DNA from: Planctomycetaceae bacterium
Lineage (GTDB): Bacteria > Planctomycetota > Planctomycetia > Pirellulales > Pirellulaceae
Length of the DNA: 6,118 nucleotides
Assembly: GCA_003455945.1 (NCBI GenBank)
Contig: DMPQ01000477.1
Location: 1-6,118 of the forward strand
Direction of reading: 5' to 3'
The position numbers and the translations under genes were made by a program. The notes below the pieces were generated by a model that ran no database searches, was not told where the DNA came from, and worked only from the letters and a program-made list of their open reading frames with translations. The stretch's first letter is position 1, and the number at the start of each line of letters is the position of its first letter. This document shows positions 6,099 to 6,118 of the stretch, piece by piece.

Positions 6099-6118
6099 GG
6101 CCGTGCGATGTCGAGTCG

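Larger units (their letters stand above)
5969..6108 (+). repeat. Right arm of the long inverted repeat, 140 bp
   Basis: The reverse complement matches 27-198, with identity over the outer 29 bases (6080-6108) and near 87% overall by hand alignment. It begins 41 bases after the ZIP stop and has no 33 bp duplication. It holds hairpins at 6028-6047 and 6079-6098. Relative to gene direction it has the same orientation after the ZIP gene as the left arm has after the CstA gene, so a 3'-end role and a cassette end both remain possible. Confidence 0.88.

Noticed and set aside
27..6108. A complete insertion sequence or transposon
   Set aside because: No transposase or recombinase gene lies between the arms, and no target-site duplication was found outside them. 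A non-autonomous cassette stays open as a finding.

Overview
The window is high-GC DNA (roughly two thirds G+C by eye) and carries three full-length membrane-transport genes between two inverted copies of a ~140 bp non-coding repeat. No rRNA, tRNA, CRISPR array, transposase or regulator gene is visible. The organism cannot be fixed from the sequence. The GC-rich codon use, the protein style and the lack of any operon partner would fit a Planctomycetota-like or other high-GC bacterium with a Gram-negative type envelope, but that is a weak inference. The tetranucleotide GATC is unusually dense throughout.

Layout from left to right: (1) bases 27-198 hold the left arm of the inverted repeat, with an internal 33 bp tandem duplication. 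(2) Bases 179-2092, minus strand, encode a CstA-family transporter (637 aa) whose last codons and stop lie inside the repeat. (3) Bases 2093-2230 are a 138 bp gap with a candidate -10 box and a clear ribosome binding site for the CstA gene. (4) Bases 2231-4552, minus strand, encode a P1B-type heavy-metal ATPase (773 aa from the preferred ATG) with the CPC, DKTGT, TGES and GDGxND motifs and the TM7 Lys/TM8 Asp pair of the Zn/Cd/Pb (ZntA/CadA) class. (5) Bases 4553-4868 are a 316 bp divergent control region. (6) Bases 4869-5927, plus strand, encode a ZIP-family metal transporter (352 aa) with a 16-histidine loop and HSxxDG/HKP motifs like those of eukaryotic ZIP9. (7) Bases 5969-6108 hold the right arm of the inverted repeat.

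Functionally, the core is a divergent pair of probable zinc transporters. The ATPase is expected to expel Zn/Cd/Pb from the cytosol. The ZIP protein is expected to move zinc or related divalent metals toward the cytosol. Their starts face each other across one 316 bp region, so expression could be coordinated there, but no known operator is recognisable. The CstA-type gene (peptide or pyruvate uptake in the studied relatives) lies downstream of the ATPase on the same strand; its gap and candidate promoter allow independent expression. The most unusual feature is the pair of inverted, structured repeats, each placed at the 3' end of an outer gene and bracketing the block. They could be a dispersed 3'-end element that occurs twice by chance, or the ends of a mobile or exchangeable cassette.
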